This document shows, piece after piece, positions 8,868 to 19,250 of a stretch of 64,000 nt of DNA (within the stretch, counting starts at the first letter, position 1; each line of letters starts with the position of its first letter). Source of the DNA: Micromonospora violae (GTDB lineage: Bacteria > Actinomycetota > Actinomycetes > Mycobacteriales > Micromonosporaceae); the NCBI RefSeq assembly GCF_004217135.1, contig NZ_SHKK01000001.1:4836001-4900000 (forward strand), given 5' to 3'. The notes beneath the pieces are model-generated. The model worked only from the letters and a program-made list of their open reading frames with translations, had not been told where the DNA came from and ran no database searches. Both the position numbers and the translations under genes were made by a program.

Positions 8868-9164
8868 ATGACCGACGAGCCGTTAGCCGTCCGGCCGGAG
8901 GAGTTGCGGGCGGTGGCCGTCCTGCTCGACGACGAGGCGCGCCGGTTGGCGGTTGGCCTCGCGGGGTCTCCCGGGCTGGTGGTGGCGGCGCCCGACTGGC
9001 GAGCGGGCGCGGCCCTGGCCGGGTTGGAGGCGGCCGGGCACGCCTGGTTCTGCCGGCTGGGCGCCCGGGTCGCGGCGGCCTCCGACGGGGTTCGGGCATC
9101 TGCCGAGGCGTACGAGACGGTGGACGACCGGGCCGCCGACCGGTTCGCCGCGCTGCCCCGGTGA
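8868..9164 (+). CDS. small ESX/EspC-like (type VII secretion associated) helical protein
   Basis: 98 aa, Ala-rich, predicted to be two long helices: PEELRAVAVLLDDEARRLA, then a turn, then a second helix ending AASDGVRASAEAYETVDD. This pattern resembles the EspC/WXG100-type proteins found in front of DUF1023 hydrolases in actinobacteria; a true WXG triplet is not present (PDWRAGAAL occupies the turn). Start at ATG 8868 follows a G-run ribosome binding site. Its stop overlaps the GTG start of the next gene, so the two are made together. Confidence 0.7.
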   Translation: MTDEPLAVRPEELRAVAVLLDDEARRLAVGLAGSPGLVVAAPDWRAGAALAGLEAAGHAWFCRLGARVAAASDGVRASAEAYETVDDRAADRFAALPR

Positions 9165-10774
9165 GCGGCGTCGGCTACCGACAGCTGTGGGCTGTCGACC
9201 CGGACGGGTGGCGGACCGCCGGTGCGGCGTGGGCGGGTTTGAGCGGGCCGCTCGACCGGCGCGTCGACGGGCTGCGGACCAGCGGAGGGCGGTTGCGGGG
9301 CGGTTGGTCGGGCGGGGCAGCCACGGCGGCGGACACCCGGCTCGCCGGTCTCCGTGACGAGCTGGCGTCGGTCGCACCCGCGCTGATCGAGGTCGACCAG
9401 GTGCTGGCCGAGTTGGCCGGTCGGCTGGCCGGGGCGAAGGCACGGCTCACCGAGGCGGTCGCGCAGGCCGATGCGGCCGGCCTGCTGGTGGACCGCTCGG
9501 GCCGGGTGCACCTCGATCCCGCCCGGGTCCGGCCCACCGACCGGGCAGGTGTGGCAGCGGCGGCGATGGCGGCGGCTGGGGTGGCCGCGGCCCTGGGGGC
9601 CGCGCTCGACGGGGCGGCGGCGGCCGACCGGGTCGCCGCCGACCGGTTGGCTGAGCTGGCCCGGGCCGCCGACACCGGCTGGGCGTCCCCACCGCCGCCG
9701 GGCCGACCGGCCCCGGGTGCCGCGCCCGCGCTGGTGAGCGCCTGGTGGTCCGGGTTGACCCCGGCGCAGCGACGGTGGTTGATCGGCCGTGAGCCGGCCC
9801 TGGTCGGCCGGTTGGATGGGCTGCCGGCGGCCGCCCGCGACCAGGCCAATCGGTTGCGGCTCGACGGCTGGCGGGCGGAGTTGCTGGCCGAGCGGCGTCG
9901 GCTGTTGTCCCGGGTGCCGCCGGGGCCGCTCGCGGCGATCCGGCTGCACGGGGTGTCCGGACGGTTGGCCGGCCTGGACGCGCTGGTCGAGCGGCTGACG
10001 TCCGGCGGTGCGCCGCGCGCGTACCTGCTCGGGTTGGATCCGGCCGGTGAGGGGCGGGCGGTGGTGGCGCTCGGCGACCCGGACCACGCCGACCGGGTGT
10101 TGACCTATGTGCCGGGGATGACCGCCGGCCTGGACGACGCCCCCGGCGAGCTGGGCAGGGCGGCCCGGGTGCTGGGCCGGTGCGCGGCGCTCGCCCCGGG
10201 TGAGCGCAGCGCGGCGGTGCTCTGGTTGGACTACGACGCCCCGGATCTGCTGACCGAGGCCGCTTCGGCGGGTCAGGCCCGGGACGCCGGCCCGGCCTTG
10301 CACCGCTTCCAGGAGGGGCTGCGCGTCAGCCACGACGGGCCACCGGCCCGGCAGACCGTGCTCGGGCACAGCTACGGGTCGCTGGTGGTGGGTGTGGCGG
10401 CCCGGGAGCACGGGCTCGCCGCCGACGCGCTGATCTTCGTGGGTTCGCCCGGTGTGGGCACGTCGCACGCCGCCGAGTTGGGCGTGCCACCGGGGGAGGT
10501 CTGGGCGAGCAGCGCTCCCGACGACGTGATCCGGGCGGCTCGGCCCGTGGACGAGCTGGGGCGACGGGCCCTGTTCGGCGCGGCACCGCTCGCCGCGGTG
10601 CTGGGCTGGCCCGGTCGCACGGGGCACGAGCTGTGGTTCGGTCACGACCCGGCCGACCCCGGTTTCGGTGGGCGGGTGTTCCCGAGTGGTCGCGGTGGGC
10701 ACACCGGCTACTGGGAGGCGGGAAACCCGGCGTTGGACGGGATGGCCCGGGTCGTGCTGGGCCGCCCGCTGTGA
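9161..10774 (+). CDS. DUF1023-family alpha/beta hydrolase
   Basis: 537 aa, GTG start overlapping the preceding stop (GTGA). The N-terminal about 200 residues are Ala-rich helical, similar to ESX/WXG-like domains, with LDRRVDGLRTSGGRLRGGWSG near residue 30. The C-terminal half has the DUF1023 hydrolase fold: the LTYVPGM strand, nucleophile elbow TVLGHSYGSLVVG (near residue 402) and a GHTGYW region carrying the presumed His. The family is actinobacterial and its substrate is unknown. The pairing with an EspC-like gene suggests a surface or exported role, which is inference. Confidence 0.85.
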   Translation: MSGVGYRQLWAVDPDGWRTAGAAWAGLSGPLDRRVDGLRTSGGRLRGGWSGGAATAADTRLAGLRDELASVAPALIEVDQVLAELAGRLAGAKARLTEAVAQADAAGLLVDRSGRVHLDPARVRPTDRAGVAAAAMAAAGVAAALGAALDGAAAADRVAADRLAELARAADTGWASPPPPGRPAPGAAPALVSAWWSGLTPAQRRWLIGREPALVGRLDGLPAAARDQANRLRLDGWRAELLAERRRLLSRVPPGPLAAIRLHGVSGRLAGLDALVERLTSGGAPRAYLLGLDPAGEGRAVVALGDPDHADRVLTYVPGMTAGLDDAPGELGRAARVLGRCAALAPGERSAAVLWLDYDAPDLLTEAASAGQARDAGPALHRFQEGLRVSHDGPPARQTVLGHSYGSLVVGVAAREHGLAADALIFVGSPGVGTSHAAELGVPPGEVWASSAPDDVIRAARPVDELGRRALFGAAPLAAVLGWPGRTGHELWFGHDPADPGFGGRVFPSGRGGHTGYWEAGNPALDGMARVVLGRPL

Positions 10775-10777
10775 CGA

Positions 10778-10818
10778 CGGAACCCCGGCCGCCGTGGGGT
10801 GCGGTGACCGGGGTTCCG
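10778..10818. terminator. bidirectional terminator-like hairpin
   Basis: CGGAACCCCGG (10778-10788) pairs perfectly with CCGGGGTTCCG (10808-10818) across a 19-nt loop. It sits between the convergent DUF1023 gene and glmS; no T-run, as usual in high-GC actinobacteria. Confidence 0.7.
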
Positions 10819-10833
10819 GGAGGTGAACGGTGG

Positions 10834-12747
10834 TTACTCGACGGTGACCGACTTGGCCAGGTTGCGGGGCTGGTCCACGTCGTGCCCCCGGGCGTCGGCG
10901 ATTTCGGCGGCGAGCACCTGCAACGGCACGGTCGTGACGAGCGGGGCCAACAGGGTGGGCGTCCGCGGCACGTAGATCAGGTGGTCGGCGTACCGGACGA
11001 CGGCCTGGTCGCCCTCCTCCGCGATGACGATGGTCCGCGCGCCACGGGCCCGGACCTCCTGGATGTTGGAGACGACCTTGTCGTGCAGCATGCCCCGGCC
11101 GACCGGCGAAGGCACCACGCAGATCACCGGGGTGCCCTTGTCGATCAGGGCGATCGGGCCGTGCTTCAGCTCACCGGCCGCGAAGCCCTCGGCGTGCATG
11201 TACGCCAACTCCTTGAGCTTCAGCGCACCTTCCAGGGCCACCGGGTAGCCGACGTGCCGGCCGATGAACAGCACCGTCGGCTCGGACTTCAGCTCCCGGG
11301 CCAGCTCGCGGACGGGCTCGATCCGGTCGAGCAGCTCGCGCAGCTTGCCGGGAATCTCCTGCAACTGCGCGACCACCGCGCCCACCTCGTCGGCGAACTT
11401 GATCCCGCGCACCTGGGCCAGGTGCAGGCCGATCAGATAGCAGGCGACGACCTGGGTGAGGAACGCCTTGGTGGAGGCGACGGCGATCTCCGGCCCACCG
11501 TGGGTGTAGAGCACGGCGTCGGATTCGCGCGGGATGGTCGAGCCGTTGGTGTTGCAGACCGCCAGCACCCGGGCCTTCTGGTCCTTGGCGTGGCGCAGCG
11601 CCATCAGGGTGTCCATCGTCTCGCCGGACTGCGAGATGACCACGATCAGCGTGGACCGGTCGAGCACCGGGTCGCGGTAGCGGAACTCGCTGGCCAGCTC
11701 CACCTCGCACGGGATCCGGGTCCAGTGCTCGATGGCGTACTTGGCGACCAGGCCGGCGTGGTACGCCGTGCCGCAGGCCACGATGAAGATCTTGTCGACG
11801 TCGCGCAGATCCTGGTCGCTGAGGCGGACCTCGTCGAGGGCGATCTCTCCGCTCTCGGTGAGCCGGCCGAGCAGCGTGTCGGCGATGGCCTGCGGCTGCT
11901 CCTCGATCTCCTTGAGCATGAACCAGTCGTAGCCGCCCTTCTCCGCGGCAGAGGAGTCCCAGTCGATGTGGAAGTCCTTGCCGGCGGCGGGCTGGCCCTC
12001 GAAGTCGGTGATCTCGATGGTGTCGCTGGTGATCAGCACGATCTGGTCCTGGCCCAGCTCGACCGCTTCCCGGGTGTGCTCGATGAACGCGGCAACGTCG
12101 CTGGCCAGGTAGTTCTCCCCGTCGCCCCGGCCGACCACCAGCGGCGAGTTGCGGCGGGCGCCGACGACCGCACCGGGCACGGCGGCGTCCACAGCGAGCA
12201 GGGTGAACGCGCCCTCCAGCCGTTGGCAGACCACCCGCATGGCGGCGGAGAGCAGCTGCGGGCTGTCCGGCTGGCCGGCCGCGCGCAGCTCGGCCAGTGC
12301 GGCGGCGAGCAGGTGCGCGGCGCACTCGGTGTCGGTGTCGCTGCTGAACTGGACGCCGTCGGCCTCCAGCTCGGCGCGGAGCTTGGCGAAGTTCTCGATG
12401 ATGCCGTTGTGGATCACCGCGACCCGCCCGTCGGCGGCGACGTGTGGGTGGGCGTTGCGGTCGGTCGGGCCGCCGTGGGTGGCCCACCGGGTGTGCCCGA
12501 TGCCGGTGGTGCCGTCACCGATGCCGATCGGGCTGGCCGCGCAGGAGGTCGGGTCGTCGGCGGCCCGCTCGGACAGCACCTTCTCCAGGTTGGCCAGCTT
12601 GCCGGCCTTCTTCTCGGTCAGCAGCTGATCCTCGCAGACGATCGCGACGCCTGCCGAGTCGTAGCCGCGGTACTCCAGCCGCCGCAGCCCGTCGAGGACG
12701 ATGCCGAGTGCGGGGCGTGCGCCCGCGTATCCCACGATTCCACACAT
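10834..12747 (-). CDS. glmS: glutamine-fructose-6-phosphate aminotransferase (isomerising)
   Basis: Makes glucosamine-6-phosphate for peptidoglycan. 637 aa. Cys2 of MCGIVGYAGARPA is the glutaminase nucleophile; RRLEYRGYDSAGVA and GHTRWATHGGPTDRNAHPH belong to the N-terminal amidotransferase. Two SIS isomerase domains follow (VACGTAYHAGLVAKY; ISQSGETMDTLMALRHAK), and the C-terminus ends DQPRNLAKSVTVE, the family ending. Stand-alone gene; glmM is about 11 kb away on the same strand. Confidence 0.98.
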   Translation of the reverse strand: MCGIVGYAGARPALGIVLDGLRRLEYRGYDSAGVAIVCEDQLLTEKKAGKLANLEKVLSERAADDPTSCAASPIGIGDGTTGIGHTRWATHGGPTDRNAHPHVAADGRVAVIHNGIIENFAKLRAELEADGVQFSSDTDTECAAHLLAAALAELRAAGQPDSPQLLSAAMRVVCQRLEGAFTLLAVDAAVPGAVVGARRNSPLVVGRGDGENYLASDVAAFIEHTREAVELGQDQIVLITSDTIEITDFEGQPAAGKDFHIDWDSSAAEKGGYDWFMLKEIEEQPQAIADTLLGRLTESGEIALDEVRLSDQDLRDVDKIFIVACGTAYHAGLVAKYAIEHWTRIPCEVELASEFRYRDPVLDRSTLIVVISQSGETMDTLMALRHAKDQKARVLAVCNTNGSTIPRESDAVLYTHGGPEIAVASTKAFLTQVVACYLIGLHLAQVRGIKFADEVGAVVAQLQEIPGKLRELLDRIEPVRELARELKSEPTVLFIGRHVGYPVALEGALKLKELAYMHAEGFAAGELKHGPIALIDKGTPVICVVPSPVGRGMLHDKVVSNIQEVRARGARTIVIAEEGDQAVVRYADHLIYVPRTPTLLAPLVTTVPLQVLAAEIADARGHDVDQPRNLAKSVTVE

Positions 12748-12986
12748 GGCCCGCAGCCTAACCCAGTTTCACTCATGATGTGTGCTCGAAAGTCGGGTTA
12801 TCAATCACGGAATCTGAGCGATCGAGGGCCGGCGGGCCGCAAACCGGGACGACCTACGCGGCCCACCTCGGGTCCGCCGGGGACGAGGGGGTTGCGGCAC
12901 GCCTTCGGGTACGACAGTCTCTCGGCGGGTTCGGCGTGCCGCTCCACGGCTCGTTCGTCCCATACCCACTCCCGCCCGGAGCAGCC

Positions 12987-13763
12987 ATGTCCGACGCGCC
13001 CCCGCCCGATCCGTCCCCCGCTCCCCCACCGGACCCGCCAGCCGGCAACGCGTCGGGGCCCCCGGGCGCGGGCTCTCCGGCCGCAGATCCGGCAGCACCG
13101 CCGGCGGCTCAGTTCCCGCCACCCGACCCACTGGCCCCGGGCCAACCCTGGGCACCACAGGCACCGTGGACACCAGCACCGTGGACGCCGGTGCCACCGT
13201 CCGCGCCGTGGGCACCGCCGCCGCCGGCGACCCAGTGGACGCCCCAACCGCCCGCCGCGCCCGGGACGCCGCCCTCGCCACCCGATGCCTCCGAGTCGAC
13301 GCCCGCCGGGCCACCGTCACCCGGCTGGCCCACGCCCGACGAGGGCCCCGCGCCCAGCGGCGAGCCGCCGACCTACCCGCCGGCCGCCACCTGGCCGCAG
13401 CCAACCGGGTTGCCGCCCACCGGCTGGCCCACGCCCACCGGCTGGCCCACGCCCACCGGGCCGCCCGGCGGGTGGTCGCCCCCGCCCGGGTATCCGCCCC
13501 CGCCCGGGTATCCGCCCCCGCCCGGTTATCCGCCGCCGTACGCCTACCCCGGCCCTCCCCAGGCCGGCGGCGCTCCGACCACGCACAGCGGCCGGGCGGT
13601 CGGGATCGTCATCGCCGTCTTCGTGGCGCTGGTGCTGGCCGTCTGCGGCTGCCTCTGCGCGGGCAGCCTGCTGCTCGACGACGGCAGTCAGGACTCGTTC
13701 TCCGAGGAGCCCTGGGTCGTTCCCGACGAACCAGCATCGGGGTCGACGGTGAGAGCCAGGTGA
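12987..13763 (+). CDS. proline-rich single-pass membrane protein
   Basis: 258 aa. Residues 1-200 are almost entirely Pro/Ala/Gly/Trp/Thr with internal repeats (GWPTPT units and PPPPGY units). Residues about 206-231 (AVGIVIAVFVALVLAVCGCLCAG) form one transmembrane segment, with a short acidic exterior tail. Topology is typical of actinobacterial Pro-rich membrane proteins with a disordered cytoplasmic N-terminus. I do not assign a function. The ATG at 12987 is preferred because upstream in-frame sequence looks noncoding; divergent from glmS. Confidence 0.7.
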   Translation: MSDAPPPDPSPAPPPDPPAGNASGPPGAGSPAADPAAPPAAQFPPPDPLAPGQPWAPQAPWTPAPWTPVPPSAPWAPPPPATQWTPQPPAAPGTPPSPPDASESTPAGPPSPGWPTPDEGPAPSGEPPTYPPAATWPQPTGLPPTGWPTPTGWPTPTGPPGGWSPPPGYPPPPGYPPPPGYPPPYAYPGPPQAGGAPTTHSGRAVGIVIAVFVALVLAVCGCLCAGSLLLDDGSQDSFSEEPWVVPDEPASGSTVRAR

Positions 13764-13806
13764 CGCTAGGGCTCGGGCAGTGGGTGGCCGTAGGCTGGCG
13801 CGGGTG

Positions 13807-15000
13807 ATGACGAGCACCGATGTCGACCCGCTGGTGGCCCGGATGCGGCCGTTCGGCACGACGATCTTCGCCGAGATGTCCGCCCTCGCCGTGCGCACCG
13901 GCGCGGTCAACCTCGGCCAGGGGTTTCCCGACACCGACGGTCCGCCGGAGATGCTGGCCGCCGCCGCCGAGGCGCTGCGTGGCGGGCAGAACCAGTACCC
14001 GCCCGGCCCGGGGATCCCCGCCCTGCGTGCGGCGGTCGCCGCCCATCAGCGGCGGTTCCACGACCTGGCGTACGACCCGGACAGCGAGATCGTGATCACG
14101 GCCGGCGCGACCGAGGCGGTGGCCGCGAGCATCCTCGCCCTCTGCGAACCGGGCGACGAAGTGGTCTGCTTCGAGCCGTACTACGACTCGTACGCCGCCT
14201 CGATCGCACTGGCCGGCGCGGTCCGCCGGCCAGTGACGCTGCGCCCATCGGCCGACGGTCGGTACGCCTTCGACCCGGCAGCGCTGCGCGCGGCGTTCGG
14301 CCCCCGCACCCGGCTGGTGCTGCTCAACTCACCGCACAATCCGACCGGCAAGGTCTTCACCCCGGCCGAGTTGGCGCAGATCGCCGAGTTGTGCCAGGAG
14401 TTCGGCACGTACGCGGTCACCGACGAGGTGTACGAGCACCTGGTCTTCACCGACGCGGCGAGCCCACACGTGTCGCTGGCCAGCCTGCCCGGGATGTGGG
14501 AGCGGACGCTGCGCATCTCGTCGGCCGGCAAGACGTTCTCCTGCACGGGGTGGAAGGTCGGCTGGGCGAGCGGCCCGGCGGCGCTGGTCTCGGCGGTGCT
14601 GCGGGTGAAGCAGTTCCTCACCTACGTCAACGCCGCGCCACTGCAACCGGCGGTGGCCGTGGCGCTGGCCCTGCCGGACGACTACTACACCGGCTTCCGG
14701 GACAGCCTCCAGCAGCGGCGTGACCAGCTCGTCGGTGGTCTCACCGACGCCGGTTTCGACGTGCTCGACTCGGAGGGGACATACTTCGTCACCGCCGACA
14801 TCACCGCTCTCGGTGGCCGGGACGGGGTGGAGTTCTGCTGGTCGCTGCCGGAGCGCTGCGGTGTGGTGGCGGTGCCCACGCAGGTCTTCTACGACGACAC
14901 CGACGCGGGGCGGCGGCTGGTCCGGTTCGCCTTCTGCAAGCGTCCCGAGGTGCTGAGCGAGGCGGTCACCCGGCTGCGCGCTCTGGCCCCGAGCCGCTGA
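13807..15000 (+). CDS. PLP-dependent class I/II aminotransferase
   Basis: 397 aa, fold type I. The substrate-arginine loop VNLGQGFPDTDGPPEML is near the N-terminus; NSPHNPTGKVFTPAEL, VTDEVYEHLVF and the PLP-lysine motif SSAGKTFSCTGWKVGW are all visible. Close to the DapC / kynurenine-methionine aminotransferase (YbdL-like) branch; exact substrate not decidable by eye. ATG 13807 (GTG 13804 adjacent is an alternative). Its last 35 bp overlap the 3' end of the convergent padR gene. Confidence 0.9.
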   Translation: MTSTDVDPLVARMRPFGTTIFAEMSALAVRTGAVNLGQGFPDTDGPPEMLAAAAEALRGGQNQYPPGPGIPALRAAVAAHQRRFHDLAYDPDSEIVITAGATEAVAASILALCEPGDEVVCFEPYYDSYAASIALAGAVRRPVTLRPSADGRYAFDPAALRAAFGPRTRLVLLNSPHNPTGKVFTPAELAQIAELCQEFGTYAVTDEVYEHLVFTDAASPHVSLASLPGMWERTLRISSAGKTFSCTGWKVGWASGPAALVSAVLRVKQFLTYVNAAPLQPAVAVALALPDDYYTGFRDSLQQRRDQLVGGLTDAGFDVLDSEGTYFVTADITALGGRDGVEFCWSLPERCGVVAVPTQVFYDDTDAGRRLVRFAFCKRPEVLSEAVTRLRALAPSR

Positions 15001-15598
15001 CCCGCCCAGAGTCGATCGGCTCCGGGTCGGTAGCCGACTGATCCGCCACCGCCGCCGCGAGTCGGGCGAGCAGTTGGCCTTCGTCACCGAGCAGCGCCGA
15101 CTCGGCGTCGTCCACGAACGACAGGTCCGCGGTCACGTGCCGGCTGGCCGCGGTGAGCAGCAACCCGACCACCGGGTCCTCGGCGGCACGCCGCAGGCCG
15201 TCCAGGTTGCGCAGTTCGCGCAGCAGGTGCCCACGCTGGTTGCTCAGCACCGCGCGAACCGTCGCCGCGGAGCCTGACCGGGCGGCGGCGGTGACCTTGA
15301 GGAAGAAGTCGTCCCGGAATCCGCCGCTGCGGGGGCTCGGCTCGGCCAGCCACCGGGCCAACTCCGCGCGGCCGGCAGGGGTGATCTCGTAGACCACCCG
15401 ATCCGGTTTGATCGGCTGCGGTTGCCGTTCGGCGACGACCAACTCGTCCCGGGAGAGCCGGTCGAGGATCTGGTAGAGGTGACCGATGTTCAACGGGCCC
15501 CACTGTGGGCCGACGGCGGCCTCGAACGCGCTCTTGAGCTGGTAGCCGTGGCTGGGGCCACCAGTGAGCAGCGCGAGGACAGCGTGCTGGATCGCCAT
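14966..15598 (-). CDS. PadR-family transcriptional regulator (module 1)
   Basis: 210 aa. N-terminal winged helix MAIQHAVLALLTGGPSHGYQ, recognition helix region LYQILDRLSRDELVV and wing KPDRVVYEITPAGRAEL are diagnostic of PadR; the C-terminal helical dimerisation domain follows. Divergent from the large permease gene at 15672, with a CATTGT-N-ACAATG palindrome between them, so it most likely represses itself and the permease. Clear paralogue of the regulator at 19301, with identical length. Confidence 0.93.
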   Translation of the reverse strand: MAIQHAVLALLTGGPSHGYQLKSAFEAAVGPQWGPLNIGHLYQILDRLSRDELVVAERQPQPIKPDRVVYEITPAGRAELARWLAEPSPRSGGFRDDFFLKVTAAARSGSAATVRAVLSNQRGHLLRELRNLDGLRRAAEDPVVGLLLTAASRHVTADLSFVDDAESALLGDEGQLLARLAAAVADQSATDPEPIDSGRVSGSGPERAAG

Positions 15599-15620
15599 GT
15601 CACCTCCGGTACGGGTCTTG

Positions 15621-15633
15621 CATTGTCACAATG
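15621..15633. promoter_or_regulatory. PadR operator candidate 1
   Basis: CATTGTCACAATG: perfect 6-bp arms around one centre base, 22 bp before the padR start and about 38 bp before the permease start. The same site, differing only in the centre base, recurs at 19974 in the same position of module 2. Confidence 0.75.
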
Positions 15634-15671
15634 TATCGCGCAGAGTGGGAGCCAGCACACGGGGAGGCGCG

Positions 15672-18497
15672 ATGCTTGGCTTCATCTGGAGGCAGCTGCG
15701 CGGTCGTGCGGGGCGGTCGGTGGCGTTGTTGGCCGGCGTGCTGGTGGCCACCACCGGCTTCGTGGTCCTGACTGGCGCCACCACCACCTCTCACCTGGAC
15801 GTCATTGGCACCGTCGAGCGCAACACCCAGGTGGCCTACGAGATCCTGGTGCGTCCGCACGGGACCCGCACGCCGCTGGAGGCCGAGCGCGGGCTGGTCC
15901 GCCCCAACTATCTCTCCGGGCTCTTCGGCGGCATCACCACCGAGCAGTACGAGCAGGTGAAGCAGGTCCCCGGCATCGAGGTGGCGGCCCCGATCGCGAT
16001 GCTCGGCTATTCCACCACTCTGCTGCCGACGCCGATCGACCTGACCGAGGCCGTCGACCGCTCGCTGGACCAGCAGGTCATCCGGGTCGACCCGACCTTT
16101 CACGCCGAACGCGGTCTCTCCAGCGCACCAGGCAAACCCCGGTACGTGTACGTGACCACGAAGCCGTTGATCTACCCCCGGATCGAACAGGGCTTCGACA
16201 GTGCCGCCGTGCCGTACTCCGATGGGCGGTCCTACCCCGCGTCGGACACCTGCGGGCCGGTCCCCCGTGAGGTGCAGCCGAACGGGCGCAGCCTCCCCAT
16301 CTGCGATCCGGGATACGCGCTGCTGGGCAACCCGGGCACCTACTCCGAGCGCGAGGACTGGTCCCTGCACGCCGTCCACCTGCGGCCCGACGGCCGGTTC
16401 CAAGCCGACTCCTCCGTCCTCGCTACCGACCGGGACAACACCTCGGCACCCAGCGACCGCCTGGTGATGGCGTACGACCTGACCGTGCCGTTCCTCCTGG
16501 CCGCTGTGGACCCAGCTGCCGAGGAACAACTCGTCGGACTCGACGACGCCGTGGTCACGGGTCGATCCATCCGCACCGACGACACGGTCGCCGTCAATCG
16601 CGGGGGCACAGTGGATTACCACCAGATCCCGGTCCTCGTCACCAACCGACCCTTCATCGACGTGTCGCTGACGGCCAGGTTCAGCCGGCTCGCGATCAGC
16701 CCCGCAGGGGTGGAGGTGATCGACCTGGAGGAGACGTTGAGCCGCCCCGCGGGCACTCCCGCCGGGTCCGGTCGGTACGACCTCACCGCCGGGCACGGGG
16801 CGATGCTCGCCGAGGAGCTTCTCCAGGCCGGGTGCTGCCGCGGCCAACTTCAGACGGTCGTTCAGTCGGCCGAGGTGCAGTACGACCAGCTACCCGACGG
16901 CAGCCTGCGGGCCCGCCCACAACCGCCCGGCGACCCCCAGGTGTACGGCAGGATGGAGACGTTCAACCCGCTGCCCCGACCCTGGCTCGCCGACGACACC
17001 GGTTCCCGATCGATCCGGGCGCTGCCGCTACCCACCGGCGCGAGCACCCCCAATCGCTTCTGGCGAGCCGTCGGCGTCTTCGATCCGGGCCGGCTGGCCG
17101 GGTTCAGTGACCTCGGCCAACTGCCGCTGGAGACCTACCAGGCACCGACGGCAGAGGGTGCCGACGACCGCAGCCGGGCAGCGCTCGGCGGTCAGCCGCT
17201 GACCCCCAGCGGCAATCCGGCCGGTTATCTCTCCGCGCCGCCGCTGCTCCTCACCAACCTCGGCAGCGTGCCGAAACTCCTGACGGGTGGCGGCGGGTCA
17301 CAGGCCAAGGCCCCGATCAGCGCGATCCGGGTACGGGTGGCCGACGTGGGCGGCTACAGCGAGCGGTCGGCCGAGCAGGTCCGACTGGTCGCCGAGCAGA
17401 TCGCGGCACGCACCGGACTGGACGTCGACATCACACTCGGCTCGTCGGGGGCGCCGCAGACCGTGGAGCTGCCCGCCGGCTCGTTCGGCCGGCCGATGCT
17501 GCGGCTGACCGAGAACTGGTCGGCACTCGGCGTGGCATCGGTCATCACCCAGGCGGTGGACCGCAAGAGCATGGTGCTCTTTGTGCTGGTCCTGGTGGTC
17601 TGCGTCCTCTTCCTCGGCAACGCGGTCAGCGCCGCCGTCCGCGACCGGCGCTCCGAACTGGCGGTGCTCTCCTGTCTCGGCTGGCCGGTCCGCCGCATCG
17701 CGGCGCTGATCCTGGGCGAGGTCGCCCTGCTCGGGCTCGTCGCCGGTCTGCTCGCGCTGGTCCTCGCGATTCCGCTGGGCATCGCGCTTGGCATCGACGT
17801 CGACTGGCGGCGCGCCGCCCTGGCCGTACCCGTCGCCCTGCTGCTCGCGGTGGCCGCGGGCCTGGTGCCGGCGCTGCGGGCCGCGCGCACCCACCCGGCC
17901 GCCGCCCTCCGCCCGATCGTCGCTCCCGCCGGCTGGGTACGCCGGCCACGCACCCTCTTCGGGTTGGCGCTGGTGAATCTGGCCCGCACCCCCGGGCGCA
18001 CGTTCCTCGGCGCCGGAGCGCTGGCGATCGGGGTGGCCGCGCTGACGCTGGTCACCGCCGCAGCGTGGGCGTTCCGGGGCGCGATCGTCGGCAGTCTGCT
18101 CGGCGACGTGGTCTCACTGAGCGTGCGCGGCGCGGACACCGTGGCCGCCGCGGCCACCGTGCTGCTCGGTGCCGCCGCGGTGGCGGACGTGCTCTACCTG
18201 AACATCCGTGACCGGGCCGCCGAGTTGGCCACCCTGCGGGCGATCGGCTGGACGGACGCCGAACTCGGCCGGCTCGTCGGCTACGAAGGGCTGGCGCTGG
18301 GGCTTGTCGGCTCGACGACCGGCGCTGCGATTGGCCTGGCCAGCGCGGGTTGGCTGATCGGCGCCCTTCCCGGCGTGCTGCTTTTGGTGGCCGCGCTGGT
18401 CGCGCTGGCGGGCGCGCTGGTGAGCGCCGCCGCCGCGCTGGTGCCCACCGCCCTGTTGCCGCGCCTACGACCCGCCCGACTTCTGGCAGAGGAGTAG
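15672..18497 (+). CDS. FtsX/MacB-like ABC transporter permease with very large ectodomain (module 1)
   Basis: 941 aa; ATG follows GGGGAGG. One TM near residues 18-38 (VALLAGVLVATTGFVVLTG), then about 590 extracytoplasmic residues containing Cys pairs (AGCCRGQ; TCGP..ICDPG), then FtsX-type TM segments from about residue 630 (MVLFVLVLVVCVLFLGNAV and a coupling region RDRRSELAVLSCLGWPVRRI). A second FtsX-like half follows (RDRAAELATLRAIGWTDAEL). The architecture is a fused exporter or mechanotransmission permease. It is followed after 6 bp by its ATPase; divergent PadR control is likely. Substrate unknown. Confidence 0.88.
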   Translation: MLGFIWRQLRGRAGRSVALLAGVLVATTGFVVLTGATTTSHLDVIGTVERNTQVAYEILVRPHGTRTPLEAERGLVRPNYLSGLFGGITTEQYEQVKQVPGIEVAAPIAMLGYSTTLLPTPIDLTEAVDRSLDQQVIRVDPTFHAERGLSSAPGKPRYVYVTTKPLIYPRIEQGFDSAAVPYSDGRSYPASDTCGPVPREVQPNGRSLPICDPGYALLGNPGTYSEREDWSLHAVHLRPDGRFQADSSVLATDRDNTSAPSDRLVMAYDLTVPFLLAAVDPAAEEQLVGLDDAVVTGRSIRTDDTVAVNRGGTVDYHQIPVLVTNRPFIDVSLTARFSRLAISPAGVEVIDLEETLSRPAGTPAGSGRYDLTAGHGAMLAEELLQAGCCRGQLQTVVQSAEVQYDQLPDGSLRARPQPPGDPQVYGRMETFNPLPRPWLADDTGSRSIRALPLPTGASTPNRFWRAVGVFDPGRLAGFSDLGQLPLETYQAPTAEGADDRSRAALGGQPLTPSGNPAGYLSAPPLLLTNLGSVPKLLTGGGGSQAKAPISAIRVRVADVGGYSERSAEQVRLVAEQIAARTGLDVDITLGSSGAPQTVELPAGSFGRPMLRLTENWSALGVASVITQAVDRKSMVLFVLVLVVCVLFLGNAVSAAVRDRRSELAVLSCLGWPVRRIAALILGEVALLGLVAGLLALVLAIPLGIALGIDVDWRRAALAVPVALLLAVAAGLVPALRAARTHPAAALRPIVAPAGWVRRPRTLFGLALVNLARTPGRTFLGAGALAIGVAALTLVTAAAWAFRGAIVGSLLGDVVSLSVRGADTVAAAATVLLGAAAVADVLYLNIRDRAAELATLRAIGWTDAELGRLVGYEGLALGLVGSTTGAAIGLASAGWLIGALPGVLLLVAALVALAGALVSAAAALVPTALLPRLRPARLLAEE

Positions 18498-18503
18498 CAG
18501 TTC

Positions 18504-19250
<747 letters not shown>

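Noticed and set aside
8726..10702. 658-codon minus-strand frame opposite the DUF1023 hydrolase
   Set aside because: Antisense to two coupled genes with family motifs; translation is His/Arg/Gln/Pro-rich without domains.
10633..13752. 1039-codon plus-strand frame across glmS
   Set aside because: Antisense to glmS, which is unambiguous; continues into another frame of the Pro-rich gene.
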